Assembly (NCBI GenBank): GCA_964469565.1
Contig: CAYXZD010000004.1
Location: 124,001 to 188,000, forward strand
Length of the DNA: 64,000 nt
Origin: GCA-2720975 sp964469565
Lineage (GTDB): Bacteria > Planctomycetota > UBA1135 > GCA-002686595
Reading direction: 5' to 3'
The position numbers and the translations under genes are program-made. Each line of letters starts with the position of its first letter. Within the stretch, counting starts at the first letter, position 1. Of the stretch, positions 43,482 through 52,045 are shown one piece after another. The notes below the pieces were generated by a model that saw only the letters and a list, made by a program, of their open reading frames with translations, was not told where the DNA came from and ran no database searches.

Positions 43482-44705
43482 ATGGCCACCTCGCCTGCCG
43501 ACCCATCACCCGACTTACACCCAGGCAATCGTAGTCTGACGCGGGCCTGCCTTGTCGCCATGATTGCAGGCTGCTACTTTTCGATTGCAGCCATGCACAT
43601 ACTGATGGGTCTGGCATTTGTCGGGTGGGTCTCAAGCTCCCTCCCCACGGCTGCTCGATCACTACGAGTGCCCCTGATGACGCCAATCTTGGCATACCTC
43701 GCCGCTTGCAGCATTGCTGCACTGATAGCGTGGAGCCCAACGAGCACTCGGGAGCTCTTCAGTATGGCCTCGCCCTTTGTCATCTACATCATGACGCGCG
43801 ATGCCATGGCGGGGCCCCGCTTTGTGCACCGCAGTGTTCATTATGTATTGGGGTGTGGGCTGATCGCCGCACTGATCGGGTTGTCACGGGTAGCATTCCC
43901 CACATGGGATATCGAACTCACGGGCAGTTGGATCACGGCGAGAACCTATGCAGGCGCACTTCTTCTTGCGGCCACGATGATCATGCCACGGGCCATGCAG
44001 GGATCGCGCACCATGGAACGCATGGTGCTCCTCATAGCTATGTTGATCATTGTATGGGCACTGCTAATGACGCCTACCCGCAGTGCCTGGGCTGGATGGC
44101 TTGTGGGCACGGGACTCGGATTGGCCCTATGGGATCGACGTGCTGTACTGCTCTTGCCAGCTGTGGCCATCGTCGCCTATTCCTTGATGCCAGCTCCCAT
44201 TCAGGAGCACATGCGAAGCATGGCCAATCTGTCCCATCCTGACCTAGAACAGCGAATGGAACTCTGGAAAGACGGCCTCGGGATAATCTCAGCCCACCCA
44301 TTCGTGGGTGAGGGACCCGGCCTGCTTGGGGAGGTATTACTTCAACCAGAGGGCGGCCAGCAACCCGTGCCCCCCTCACTCCAGCATCTACATAACAACC
44401 TCCTTCAGATCGGGGCCACTTGCGGACTACCTGCGCTCGTCCTGTGGATTGCCCTTTGGGGCTGTTGGTTCCGACATGTTGGACGCTACCGCAAACGGCT
44501 CGCATCCAGTGGCGACGCTCGAAATCGGAGTGTGCTCACAGGATGCCTATGCGCCCTTGCCGCATTCCACACCATGGGTTTGTTTGCATACAACCTAGGA
44601 GACTCCAAAGTCACGTTCCTAGCGTTGTTCATCTTCGCATTACCCCTAGCACTCGAGGCCGCTGAAGCGCCTAACAGCCAACCAGCAACCCGCCACGTCC
44701 CATGA
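43482..44705 (+). CDS. O-antigen ligase/polymerase-like multi-pass membrane protein
   Basis: A 407-residue protein with about 10 transmembrane helices and a large periplasmic loop. The Wzy_C-type signature is FVGEGPGLLGE ... LHNNLLQIGATCGLPALVLWI, where H-N-x-x-L-x-x-x-x-x-x-G is the usual active-region motif. It would polymerise or transfer glycans to the cell surface. The ATG at 43482 is used, because upstream residues (to 43443) do not extend a helix. The stop overlaps the start of the GIY-YIG gene (ATGA at 44702-44705). The substrate and any nearby glycosyltransferases are not visible. Confidence 0.88.
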   Translation: MATSPADPSPDLHPGNRSLTRACLVAMIAGCYFSIAAMHILMGLAFVGWVSSSLPTAARSLRVPLMTPILAYLAACSIAALIAWSPTSTRELFSMASPFVIYIMTRDAMAGPRFVHRSVHYVLGCGLIAALIGLSRVAFPTWDIELTGSWITARTYAGALLLAATMIMPRAMQGSRTMERMVLLIAMLIIVWALLMTPTRSAWAGWLVGTGLGLALWDRRAVLLLPAVAIVAYSLMPAPIQEHMRSMANLSHPDLEQRMELWKDGLGIISAHPFVGEGPGLLGEVLLQPEGGQQPVPPSLQHLHNNLLQIGATCGLPALVLWIALWGCWFRHVGRYRKRLASSGDARNRSVLTGCLCALAAFHTMGLFAYNLGDSKVTFLALFIFALPLALEAAEAPNSQPATRHVP

Positions 44706-44965
44706 CTTGGATGGTCTATGTGCTGTGTTCTTCAGTGCGCAATCTCACCTACGTTGGAATCACAACGGACATCGATCGCCGACTGCAACAGCACAATGGT
44801 GAACTGCCTGGAGGGGCCCGCTCCACGGGCACAGGCCGACCTTGGACCGTGGGTGCCACCTATGGACCGTATGAGGATCGGGGGCGTGCCCAATCAGTCG
44901 AGTACCAAGTCAAGCGCCGGCGTGGGGCGGATCGCCTCGACTGGACCGAATCAGCCGAAACGTGA
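44702..44965 (+). CDS. GIY-YIG nuclease domain protein (UPF0213/YhbQ-like)
   Basis: An 87-residue protein that is just the GIY-YIG catalytic domain: VYVLCSS then LTYVGITTDIDRRLQQHNGE (YVG-x-T and the R of R-R-x-x-Q-H), GARSTGTGRPWTV and a C-terminal E in SVEYQVKRR. Such stand-alone proteins occur in many bacteria; some act on DNA in repair or stress. It is coupled by ATGA to the membrane polymerase gene, but a functional link is not evident, so the overlap may be fortuitous. Confidence 0.92.
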   Translation: MTWMVYVLCSSVRNLTYVGITTDIDRRLQQHNGELPGGARSTGTGRPWTVGATYGPYEDRGRAQSVEYQVKRRRGADRLDWTESAET

Positions 44966-44968
44966 TGC

Positions 44969-45973
44969 TCATTTCCAGAGCAACCCAAGCCAATAGGCAT
45001 TCACCCACCGGCTCGTGTGCGAATCTGGATACTCCCCCACAAGGGCCTCGAGCTTCTTGCGGTTCTTCTCGAAGCCCATCTTGAAGAATGACTCGATGAG
45101 CCGGTCGTAAGCGGCCTCTGCCGCCAACTCCATCTGGTGATTCTCGTCATCCTGTAAGTCCTCGGCGAGTTTCCGAAAAGGTTCTCCCCATGGATGTCGC
45201 TTGAGCTCCTTGCAGAGGCCGTCAACCACAGCCTGAGCTTGGCTGGCCTGGCCACCCTTCAACAAATCACTCAACTGATCATTGACTCGCTTCAAGTGCT
45301 GCTCTATTTCACCGAGTAGCTCAGAAATCTGGTTCGCCTCGGCATCGGGCCTAGCCAGCAGCGGCTCACAATACCCAACCGCCTTCGCCAGCTCCCCTTT
45401 TGAGAGTGCGGCCAAGATGCGTTTGGTGATGCGCGTGGATTCAATGCTGGGGTTGACTTGTAAGGCCGCCTTGATGCCGATGGGGCGTGAGCCGTTGATG
45501 GCCTTGCGCAACTTGCCATTCCAGACCCCGTTGCTTGCCCCGACCCGGTAAAACTCCTCACCCCGTGCATCGATCAAGACTTGCCCATAAGTTCCCATCT
45601 TCCAACGCTTAGCCATATCACTCCCGGCGCCGATCACAAAAGGCAAGGGGTAATCTTGGAGCATCGTCGCCACGGCATCCGGTGGGTCGGGAGTGACCGC
45701 TAGGATCACTAGACCACGATCCTTGAACTCCCGGTGAAACCGAATCATGCCTAACCAGTTGGCTTTCTCGGGTTCCTTGCAAACGAAGAAGTGCAACATG
45801 ATCGCCCGGCCTCGAAGGAGTTCTAGGCTCGGATCTGCGCCGACATGGTTGATCCACTTGGATGCCCTCAACTCGGGCAACCCTTGGGGACTGCCCTCTG
45901 CCCGGCTCACTAGAAAAACACCGCCGAGGGCCAGCAATGTGAGACTGACTCGGACGAGTGCTAGGCGGGACAT
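44969..45973 (-). CDS. exported redoxin-like protein with C-terminal helical region
   Basis: A 334-residue protein from the ATG at 45973 (signal LALVRVSLTLLALGGVFLVS); the frame also allows 45997. Residues 40-155 have a thioredoxin/peroxiredoxin-like fold (LHFFVCKEPEKANWLGMIRFHREFKDRGLVILAVTPDPPD, LPFVIGAGSDMAKRWKMGTYGQVLIDARG). The CxxC motif is replaced by a single cysteine (FVCKE), so it may be a one-cysteine redoxin or an inactive binding domain. The C-terminal 170 residues are helical (EQHLKRVNDQLSDLL, FKMGFEKNRKKLEAL), TPR-like. It is convergent with the GIY-YIG gene (3 nt apart). Confidence 0.85.
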   Translation of the reverse strand: MSRLALVRVSLTLLALGGVFLVSRAEGSPQGLPELRASKWINHVGADPSLELLRGRAIMLHFFVCKEPEKANWLGMIRFHREFKDRGLVILAVTPDPPDAVATMLQDYPLPFVIGAGSDMAKRWKMGTYGQVLIDARGEEFYRVGASNGVWNGKLRKAINGSRPIGIKAALQVNPSIESTRITKRILAALSKGELAKAVGYCEPLLARPDAEANQISELLGEIEQHLKRVNDQLSDLLKGGQASQAQAVVDGLCKELKRHPWGEPFRKLAEDLQDDENHQMELAAEAAYDRLIESFFKMGFEKNRKKLEALVGEYPDSHTSRWVNAYWLGLLWK

Positions 45974-46073
45974 GGAGTCAGCGTAACACGCCCCCAATGA
46001 AAACGGGGAACCACAAGTCCGGCGGCTACCGCCCGGCTCGTGCCTCCCCGCTCCAGTCGTCGAATACCTGTCG

Positions 46074-47096
46074 CTAGTTCGCGAACGTCACCTGAAGTCC
46101 GTCGGACGTGTTGGTTCCAGATCCTTGGCCGGCATCACGGAACCAGTACTGGAAATAGCGGGTATCGCCGGCTACGACGCCCGAGATGGGGCCTGTACCC
46201 GTGAAGTCTAGGAAGTAGGAGTTTGCGTTTGAACTCGCCTTGGCTACGGGTAGGAGGCGCGTGACCGTTCCACCGACGCAAAGCGCGCCGTTTCCAAACG
46301 GAATCACCAAATCCGATGAGGCGCCAAAGAAGAACATGCCGAATGTGTCCGGGCACTGAGACACCGTAAGAGAGGTATCGTTGAGTGCGATCGATCCAGA
46401 GCCAGTCCATGCCATGCGTGCGCCGTCATTACTCACCGAATTAGGAAAGGCGACACAGTACGTCGAAAAAGTACCTCCGCTTGCGCATGCATTGTCCGCG
46501 CCTGGCGTGTCCGAACCGTCCACGGTTGGGTCATAATCCCCCATCATCCACGTGCTGCCGCACACGAATGGGTGGGCAGGAACGTTGGATCCGTCCGGCC
46601 CTACTTGGGTTGCCCAATACACGAGATCGCCACCGGTGGGATCTTCGATTAGAGCGATGCCGGAGACAACTGCCGACCACGGGGTTGTGTCTAGGGTTCC
46701 ATCGTCGTCGGTATCAAGGTCATCATTCTTGGCCCCCGTGAAATCACGAACCAGCAAGTGAGTGACATTGTCGGAGTTTTCGAAATCGAGGGTCGTCACT
46801 AGATCTGCTACGCCGAGGGTGAACGAAGATTCGGCGGCCACGAAATAGCCAGAGGATCCGATCGATGTGCCTGCCAGGGAAGCCACCGCTTCGATCACGC
46901 CGCTTCCTCCGGTTCCATCACCGATGACGATGTACGTCAAGTCATTCAAGGACGTACCGGCTGGACCCGCTAACTCGAAGTACTCGTCGTTGTCTGCACC
47001 TGGCTGGTCGATGCGCAGTTCATTGATCGTTGGGTCTTGAGGGGGCAATGCAGGGGCGGCGCACAGGGCAAGGGAGGCGATACTGAGAAGGTCCAT
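46074..47096 (-). CDS. secreted lamin-tail-domain protein with the shared C-terminal domain
   Basis: A 340-residue protein with a signal peptide from the ATG at 47096 (SIASLALCAAPALPPQ). Residues 22-150 resemble a lamin-tail domain (INELRIDQPGADNDEYFELAGP, SLNDLTYIVIGDG, YFVAAESSF). The C-terminal 130 residues match the C-terminus of the protein at 12457-13638: glycine-rich core, GALCVGG before a basic residue, DTRYFQYWFRDAGQG and final SDGLQVTF. The start at 47231 in the longer frame lacks a signal. The common C-terminal domain may be a sorting or attachment module. It is a single gene. Confidence 0.85.
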   Translation of the reverse strand: MDLLSIASLALCAAPALPPQDPTINELRIDQPGADNDEYFELAGPAGTSLNDLTYIVIGDGTGGSGVIEAVASLAGTSIGSSGYFVAAESSFTLGVADLVTTLDFENSDNVTHLLVRDFTGAKNDDLDTDDDGTLDTTPWSAVVSGIALIEDPTGGDLVYWATQVGPDGSNVPAHPFVCGSTWMMGDYDPTVDGSDTPGADNACASGGTFSTYCVAFPNSVSNDGARMAWTGSGSIALNDTSLTVSQCPDTFGMFFFGASSDLVIPFGNGALCVGGTVTRLLPVAKASSNANSYFLDFTGTGPISGVVAGDTRYFQYWFRDAGQGSGTNTSDGLQVTFAN

Positions 47097-47281
47097 GGTG
47101 TAGTCTGGGTGTGGGAAAACGAGCTGGTTCCAAGAACGAAGCCAGCCATCTGACCCTATCCCCTGCACGGCAATTCCACAAGCGCATATCTGCCTACTCA
47201 GCCCAACGATCACTGCAGAAAGCAGGGCCATCTAGTAAAACGCATTATCGCACACGGCTCGGCGCAGCCGTCGGATCCCCG

Positions 47282-48325
47282 CTACTTTTTCAAGGGCCAG
47301 CTATGATCCTCCGGCCGCACTCCTTTTACAGATTTACCAAAGCCAAACTCCGTCGCGGGGAACGATCCAATCATCTCAACCTTACTTGTCGCCGAAATCT
47401 TGTCCTCCATACCAAGCCCCCAGTAGCAAGTGTTGACCATATATCGTCTCACGCCGGAGCTGACAAAATCGGGCGCCGCTCCGAGGGTCGTGCAGGCGAT
47501 ACGCGTGGGTTCACTCCCCTCCCGGGGAATCTCTCGCACCCAGAAAACGGGCATCATGGGGACATTCTTAGGCCCGTCAAGGATCGGTGAGTCCGGCTTC
47601 ATTCCCGTAAGCACTTGCCCGCGCAACAGAACGCGCGCGTCCTTGGGCAGGGAGCGGATCCCATAAACATCGGTGGTTCCCCACACGTCATCCACACCTC
47701 GCAGAATAGGATGCTCCTTGTTGTAAGGCTCAATGATCCCCCTCGTACTCTGGATTCCGTGGGCCCCGTGGTGGTTGACCCAAGTCTCACCGAGAATCTG
47801 ACGACCGAACCCGCCGGGCCAGTCTTTGTCGCGGAATGAATAATGGGCGTACGGACTCTCCTTGTTGCGAGAGTAGTTGAACGCATGGGTCGCTGTACGG
47901 ATGCCAAGAATCGGCTTCCCAGATTCCACATAGTCCACAAAGTATTTCATATCCGCATCTGGAAGCTCACGGAAGCGTGTGAACAGCACAACCATGTCCG
48001 CCTGTGCCAGCACTTCCATGCCCGGGATATGGGTTTGATTCTTGGGGTCAATCACACCGGTTTTCGGATCGGTGGAAAACAGCACGGTGCACCGAAAGCC
48101 GTGGTGAAATGCGAGGATGCGGCCCAGCATCGGCAGCACTTCCTCTGAGCGATACTCCTCATCCCCCGCGATCAACACAACGTGCCTACCCAGCCCAGGC
48201 CCCTTCGTGCCCTCGTAGATGAGCCTAAAGGGCTGGACCGGCTCGGGATTCGCCTCCTGGGCCGCCGACGATGCAGCACCAAGGACGAAGAGGAGAGGCA
48301 GGACTAGGGTTCGCGGGTTCAACAT
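47282..48325 (-). CDS. ThuA-like exported protein (trehalose-utilisation/amidotransferase-like fold)
   Basis: A 347-residue protein from the ATG at 48325, where a signal peptide begins (TLVLPLLFVLGAASSAAQ). The ThuA-type fold is seen in RHVVLIAGDEEYRSEEVLPMLGRILAFHHGF, MEVLAQADMVVLFTRFRELP, MKYFVDYVESGKPILGIRTATHAF and ILGETWVNHHGAHG, where the usual amidotransferase cysteine is replaced by R/T (GIRTATHAF). Family members process sugars or are found beside Planctomycete dehydrogenases, but the reaction is unproven. The frame extends upstream to 48406. It is divergent from the GMC oxidoreductase gene, about 124 nt apart. Confidence 0.88.
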   Translation of the reverse strand: MLNPRTLVLPLLFVLGAASSAAQEANPEPVQPFRLIYEGTKGPGLGRHVVLIAGDEEYRSEEVLPMLGRILAFHHGFRCTVLFSTDPKTGVIDPKNQTHIPGMEVLAQADMVVLFTRFRELPDADMKYFVDYVESGKPILGIRTATHAFNYSRNKESPYAHYSFRDKDWPGGFGRQILGETWVNHHGAHGIQSTRGIIEPYNKEHPILRGVDDVWGTTDVYGIRSLPKDARVLLRGQVLTGMKPDSPILDGPKNVPMMPVFWVREIPREGSEPTRIACTTLGAAPDFVSSGVRRYMVNTCYWGLGMEDKISATSKVEMIGSFPATEFGFGKSVKGVRPEDHSWPLKK

Positions 48326-48449
48326 GGAGCTAATGAACTTGGGGAGAAGGGACGGAGGCTTCTCAGTATCGGCCTTGGAACCTATTCCCGCCACCGCTAG
48401 GCTCATGCATCAGCCGTGCAGGGGGAAGGCCTATCCCCCAAGCCCCCCC

Positions 48450-50093
48450 ATGATTGCAGACCTCAACGAACTCCCCTGGGAAGACCAGCGCCAGTACGAT
48501 GTCGTCATCGTCGGATCAGGCCCAGCTGGAATGACCCTCGCGCGGGAATTGGCTGACACCACCCTACGGGTGGGGGTCTTAGAGAGCGGGCAGGAACAGC
48601 CCACGCCCAGGGGGGATGGCCTGCGCCGGGTCGCCAGCGAGGGAATCCACATCAAGGAGTATTCACGCGAGCGGGTTCTGGGAGGAGCATCCAGCACCTG
48701 GTCGGGCCTCTCAAGTCCCCTCGATGACGTAGACCTGCTGCCGAGGCCCTACCTACGCCAATCCGGATGGCCCCTCAATCGCGCCCAACTGGAGGGCCTG
48801 TATCGCGAGGCAAGCACACGCTACCGCTTCCCTGATTTAGAGCTATTCGAAGCCGGGGGGTTTGATCAATTGCTCGATGCAGGCGAGCGCCGGCCCAATT
48901 GGGACCTCATCGAAGAAAAGGTCTTTCTCGCCGCCGCGGACGCTCAGCACTTCGGCCGAGAGGGGCTGACTAGTTTCGAACGAAAGGGCCTCGATCTCTT
49001 TCTAGATGCAACCGTGGTGGGCCTTGAGCAAGTGGATGACCGAATCGTTTCAGCCACGGTTCAAACCCGGGGCGGATCGAAGGTGCCATTCTCGGCTCGT
49101 GTATTCATCCTGGCCGCAGGCGGAATCGAGAACGCACGCCTGTTGCTTGACGCGGACATTGGCAATCAGCACGACCAGGTGGGGCGTTACATGATGAACC
49201 ACCCCAAGAACTACAGCGGGATACTGCACCTCTCCACCCCGATCCAAGAACTGCCCTATTACTTTGGATGCCAGTCCGGCCCAAACGCCGGCTACGCTGG
49301 CCTGCGCCTCAAGTCTGCCATTCAACAGGATCGAGGCCTGCTCAACGCCTATGTGCGCCTAGAGCCCCTATTCGCTTGGTCAGACAATGAGGGAATCGAA
49401 ACCCTCGTACTGTTCGCAAAGAAGTTCAAGTCCATCATGACAGTGATGCGCCGAAAGAGTGAACGGTCAGTGATCGCCATGCGCGACTATTCAGAGACTG
49501 GAGATGACACCGAGCTGTCCAATACTCGCCGCTCCAATTGGGAGACAGCCGGCCTCGCCTTGCGCATTGTCGCACACCTGCCCAGCGTGCTCATGTACCT
49601 ATTCTTTAGGCTGACCAAGCGCGCCCCCAAGATCCGGCGCGTACGCATCCGCAATTTCATGGAGATGGAGCCGCAGCCCGACAACCGGGTGGTGCTCGAC
49701 GACCAACAGGATGCCAATGGACGACCTCGCGCCAGAGTCCTACACGAAAGCAGCGAGCGTGACCGCAATTCGTTGATCGCCTTGCATGAGGCGCTCCAAG
49801 CAGAATTCACGCGCACAGGACTAGGATCCCTCGACACCGATCTCGCCCAAGTTCGCCAATGGCCCATCACCCAAGATGCTTCGCATCATATGGGCACAAC
49901 TCGTATGGGGCATGACCCCGAGAGCTCAGTCGTCACCCCCGAGTGCCGGGTGCACGGGGTGCAAAACCTTTACTGTGCGGGAGCGTCTGTGTTTCCCACC
50001 AGTGGCTGCGCCAACCCCACCTACACGATTGTGGCACTCTCCATCCGTCTCGCACGCCAATTGCGGGCGGACCTACTTGAGTTTGAGCCTTGA
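48450..50093 (+). CDS. GMC-type oxidoreductase
   Basis: A 547-residue flavoprotein from the ATG at 48450. The FAD dinucleotide-binding motif is VVIVGSGPAGMTLARELA (GxGxxG), with GVLESG as the acidic end of strand 2, FILAAGGIENARLLL in the middle, and a GMC-type C-terminus of HHMGTTRMGHDPESSVV with SGCANPTYTIVALSIRLA. The HHMGT motif carries the catalytic histidine. It is similar to choline/glucose-type oxidases and to enzymes in polysaccharide-modifying clusters. The stop overlaps the next start (TTGA at 50090-50093), so the Gfo/Idh-like protein should be made with it. The frame continues upstream to 48219 across the divergent gene, and that part is not used. Confidence 0.92.
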   Translation: MIADLNELPWEDQRQYDVVIVGSGPAGMTLARELADTTLRVGVLESGQEQPTPRGDGLRRVASEGIHIKEYSRERVLGGASSTWSGLSSPLDDVDLLPRPYLRQSGWPLNRAQLEGLYREASTRYRFPDLELFEAGGFDQLLDAGERRPNWDLIEEKVFLAAADAQHFGREGLTSFERKGLDLFLDATVVGLEQVDDRIVSATVQTRGGSKVPFSARVFILAAGGIENARLLLDADIGNQHDQVGRYMMNHPKNYSGILHLSTPIQELPYYFGCQSGPNAGYAGLRLKSAIQQDRGLLNAYVRLEPLFAWSDNEGIETLVLFAKKFKSIMTVMRRKSERSVIAMRDYSETGDDTELSNTRRSNWETAGLALRIVAHLPSVLMYLFFRLTKRAPKIRRVRIRNFMEMEPQPDNRVVLDDQQDANGRPRARVLHESSERDRNSLIALHEALQAEFTRTGLGSLDTDLAQVRQWPITQDASHHMGTTRMGHDPESSVVTPECRVHGVQNLYCAGASVFPTSGCANPTYTIVALSIRLARQLRADLLEFEP

Positions 50094-51130
50094 GTCCCAC
50101 CCACACACCCAAGCTCCGAGTCGCCGTGGTAGGCGTCGGCAAGCGCGTTCTCCAAGCCGTCATACCGGCCCTCTGTGCCTGCCCTGAGTGCTTCGAATTG
50201 GTCTCCCTGCACGGCCGAAGAGCTCGAACAATTGATGCTTGCGGAAAGACCTGGTCGGTGGACCCCCTAACTTCCCGCAAGTCTCTCGATGGAATTGACC
50301 TTGTGTACCTTGCGGTGGGAAAAGCGGCCGTGCCCGAGGTCTTGCGTCAACTCTGCGAGATGGGGGCAGCCGACACCCGCCTGCTCATCGACACCCCTGT
50401 CCTGCGCTTTCGAGATTTCCGGCACACATCATTGCTCTCCGAGTTCAAGCAGGTCGGAGTGCCCGAAGACTGTGCGTACTTGCCCTGGATCGAACCCGTG
50501 CGCGCATGCGTATCCGCAGGCGAACTCGGCGAAGTCAGCGAATGGGTCTTGTGGAAGTCCGCCTATGCCTACCATGGGGTGGCTACGGCCAAGTCCCTAC
50601 TAGGAGCTCAGCAAGTCCAACGCGGCAAGCGGACGCACATCGACGACGGGCTGTGCGAACGACGCCTGCAATTCAAGGGGGGTGGGCGGGCCACCCTCAT
50701 TGAACCACGGGATTACGCCACAGGCTGGATTCAGGTCATCGGCTCTGAGAGCAGCCTGTGCGACCGCCCGCGCGAGGGGGCCGGAGGTCTCACGCTCGAA
50801 GCGATTGAGCACAGCGGGCTTGTGCGGGCTGTCCGCGTGGGGGACCACCACGCAACCCTTGACGAGGCTGAAGCTTCGCTGACGGCTGGGGACCCAGGTG
50901 GCACCACACTCATCGCCCGCCAGGCGGCGATGAAGAGGGTGGGGCTCCTGCGAATCCTCCGTGAAGTCCACGCGGGAGGCGTGGGTTACCCGCTCGATGC
51001 TGGAATCGAGGACATGGTGGTGGACTATTGGCTCGAACGGGCAGGTGTCTATTGGGCCACTCCCTTCACACAACCCAAGGCACCCCTCGCGCGAATGCTA
51101 TACAACGGACTCTCGCGCCTCGGGGGCTAA
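50090..51130 (+). CDS. Gfo/Idh/MocA-like oxidoreductase, TTG start
   Basis: A 346-residue protein with an N-terminal Rossmann fold (LRVAVVGVGKRVLQAVIPAL; GxGxR) and the strand DLVYLAVGKAAVPEVLRQLCEMG, followed by LLIDTPVLRF. The C-terminal half is a beta-rich substrate domain. The EKP-like catalytic lysine motif is not obvious at the usual place (LIDTPV rather than EKP), so activity or substrate may differ. The start is TTG in TTGA, overlapping the stop of the GMC gene. The next gene (DUF218) begins 2 nt after its stop. This three-gene block suggests a shared role in modifying a sugar or lipid. Confidence 0.85.
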   Translation: MSPTHTPKLRVAVVGVGKRVLQAVIPALCACPECFELVSLHGRRARTIDACGKTWSVDPLTSRKSLDGIDLVYLAVGKAAVPEVLRQLCEMGAADTRLLIDTPVLRFRDFRHTSLLSEFKQVGVPEDCAYLPWIEPVRACVSAGELGEVSEWVLWKSAYAYHGVATAKSLLGAQQVQRGKRTHIDDGLCERRLQFKGGGRATLIEPRDYATGWIQVIGSESSLCDRPREGAGGLTLEAIEHSGLVRAVRVGDHHATLDEAEASLTAGDPGGTTLIARQAAMKRVGLLRILREVHAGGVGYPLDAGIEDMVVDYWLERAGVYWATPFTQPKAPLARMLYNGLSRLGG

Positions 51131-51132
51131 CC

Positions 51133-51900
51133 ATGGCGCACCTCATCGAGACCCTGCTTTTCCCTCCCGTGGGGAATCTCCTACTCGCCTTGGTCGGCCT
51201 CTATTGGCTGAAGCGATCCCGCCGGAGGGCGGGACTCCTGTGCCTTTGGGCGGGCCTCGGATCCCTGTTTCTGCTGTGCCTGCCCATTGTGGCGGCCGCG
51301 CTCCTCACCAGCCTCCAGACCTGCCCGCCACTACGCCCCACTGAACCGCTCCCAGAGGCCGATGCAATCGTCATCCTCGGGGCGGATTTTCAATCTGCAG
51401 CCCCCGAGATGGGTCGAGCCACCGCCTCGCCCCTCACCCTAGTGCGGCTGCGCTACGGGGCGAAGCTCGCGCGCCGAAGTTCCCTACCCATCCTCGTCAG
51501 CGGAGGCTCACTAGGCCCCAAGGAACCTCCCTTGGCTAGGATCATGGCACGCATCCTCGACGAGGAGTTGGGTACCCCTGTGCGCTGGGAAGAGAACCGG
51601 TCACTCAGCACTCGGCAGAACGCGGAGCGATCCACTCAGATTCTCACAAAGGCAGGCTGCAAGCGCATCCTCCTCGTCACCCATGCTTGGCATATGCCCC
51701 GTGCAAAGCGGGCATTTGAACATGCAGGGCTAGAGGTCATCCCCGCACCCACCGCATTCCACCCTTGGCCGGCCCGTGAAATCGGAGCGATCACACCTTT
51801 TGCCCGCTCTTTGCAAGAGAGCACATGGGGCCTGCATGAATGGGTCGGCACACTGTGGTACAGCCTGACAGAGTCTTCTCACGCCTCGCAGCGCCCCTAG
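51133..51900 (+). CDS. DUF218/YdcF/SanA-like membrane-associated protein
   Basis: A 255-residue protein. Two N-terminal transmembrane helices (FPPVGNLLLALVGLYWL and GLLCLWAGLGSLFLLCLPIVAAALL) precede the DUF218 domain: AIVILGADFQSAAPE, RLRYGAKLARRSSLPILVSGG, ENRSLSTRQNAERSTQIL (the conserved N-T-x-E-N-A-like region), LLVTHAWHMPRAKRAFEHAGLEVIPAP. Family members such as YdcF, SanA and ElyC act in envelope or lipid-carrier biology; the biochemistry is little known. It begins 2 nt after the Gfo/Idh gene, in the same operon. Confidence 0.93.
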   Translation: MAHLIETLLFPPVGNLLLALVGLYWLKRSRRRAGLLCLWAGLGSLFLLCLPIVAAALLTSLQTCPPLRPTEPLPEADAIVILGADFQSAAPEMGRATASPLTLVRLRYGAKLARRSSLPILVSGGSLGPKEPPLARIMARILDEELGTPVRWEENRSLSTRQNAERSTQILTKAGCKRILLVTHAWHMPRAKRAFEHAGLEVIPAPTAFHPWPAREIGAITPFARSLQESTWGLHEWVGTLWYSLTESSHASQRP

Positions 51901-52045
51901 AAAGAGTGGGCCTCGGGAAGGAGAGTCTCCGCACTGCCACGCGATGCCAGCCCCTCAGCCCACTTGGCCCGGAGTACAACACAAAGTGAAGTCCGCGCGC
52001 GCTTTGCATGGCATGGCTCGACTTGTGGACGGATATAGTGGAATC

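Noticed and set aside
44702..44965. GIY-YIG protein as part of a mobile intron or homing element
   Set aside because: It is the short stand-alone UPF0213 type; no intron, intein or flanking repeats are seen.
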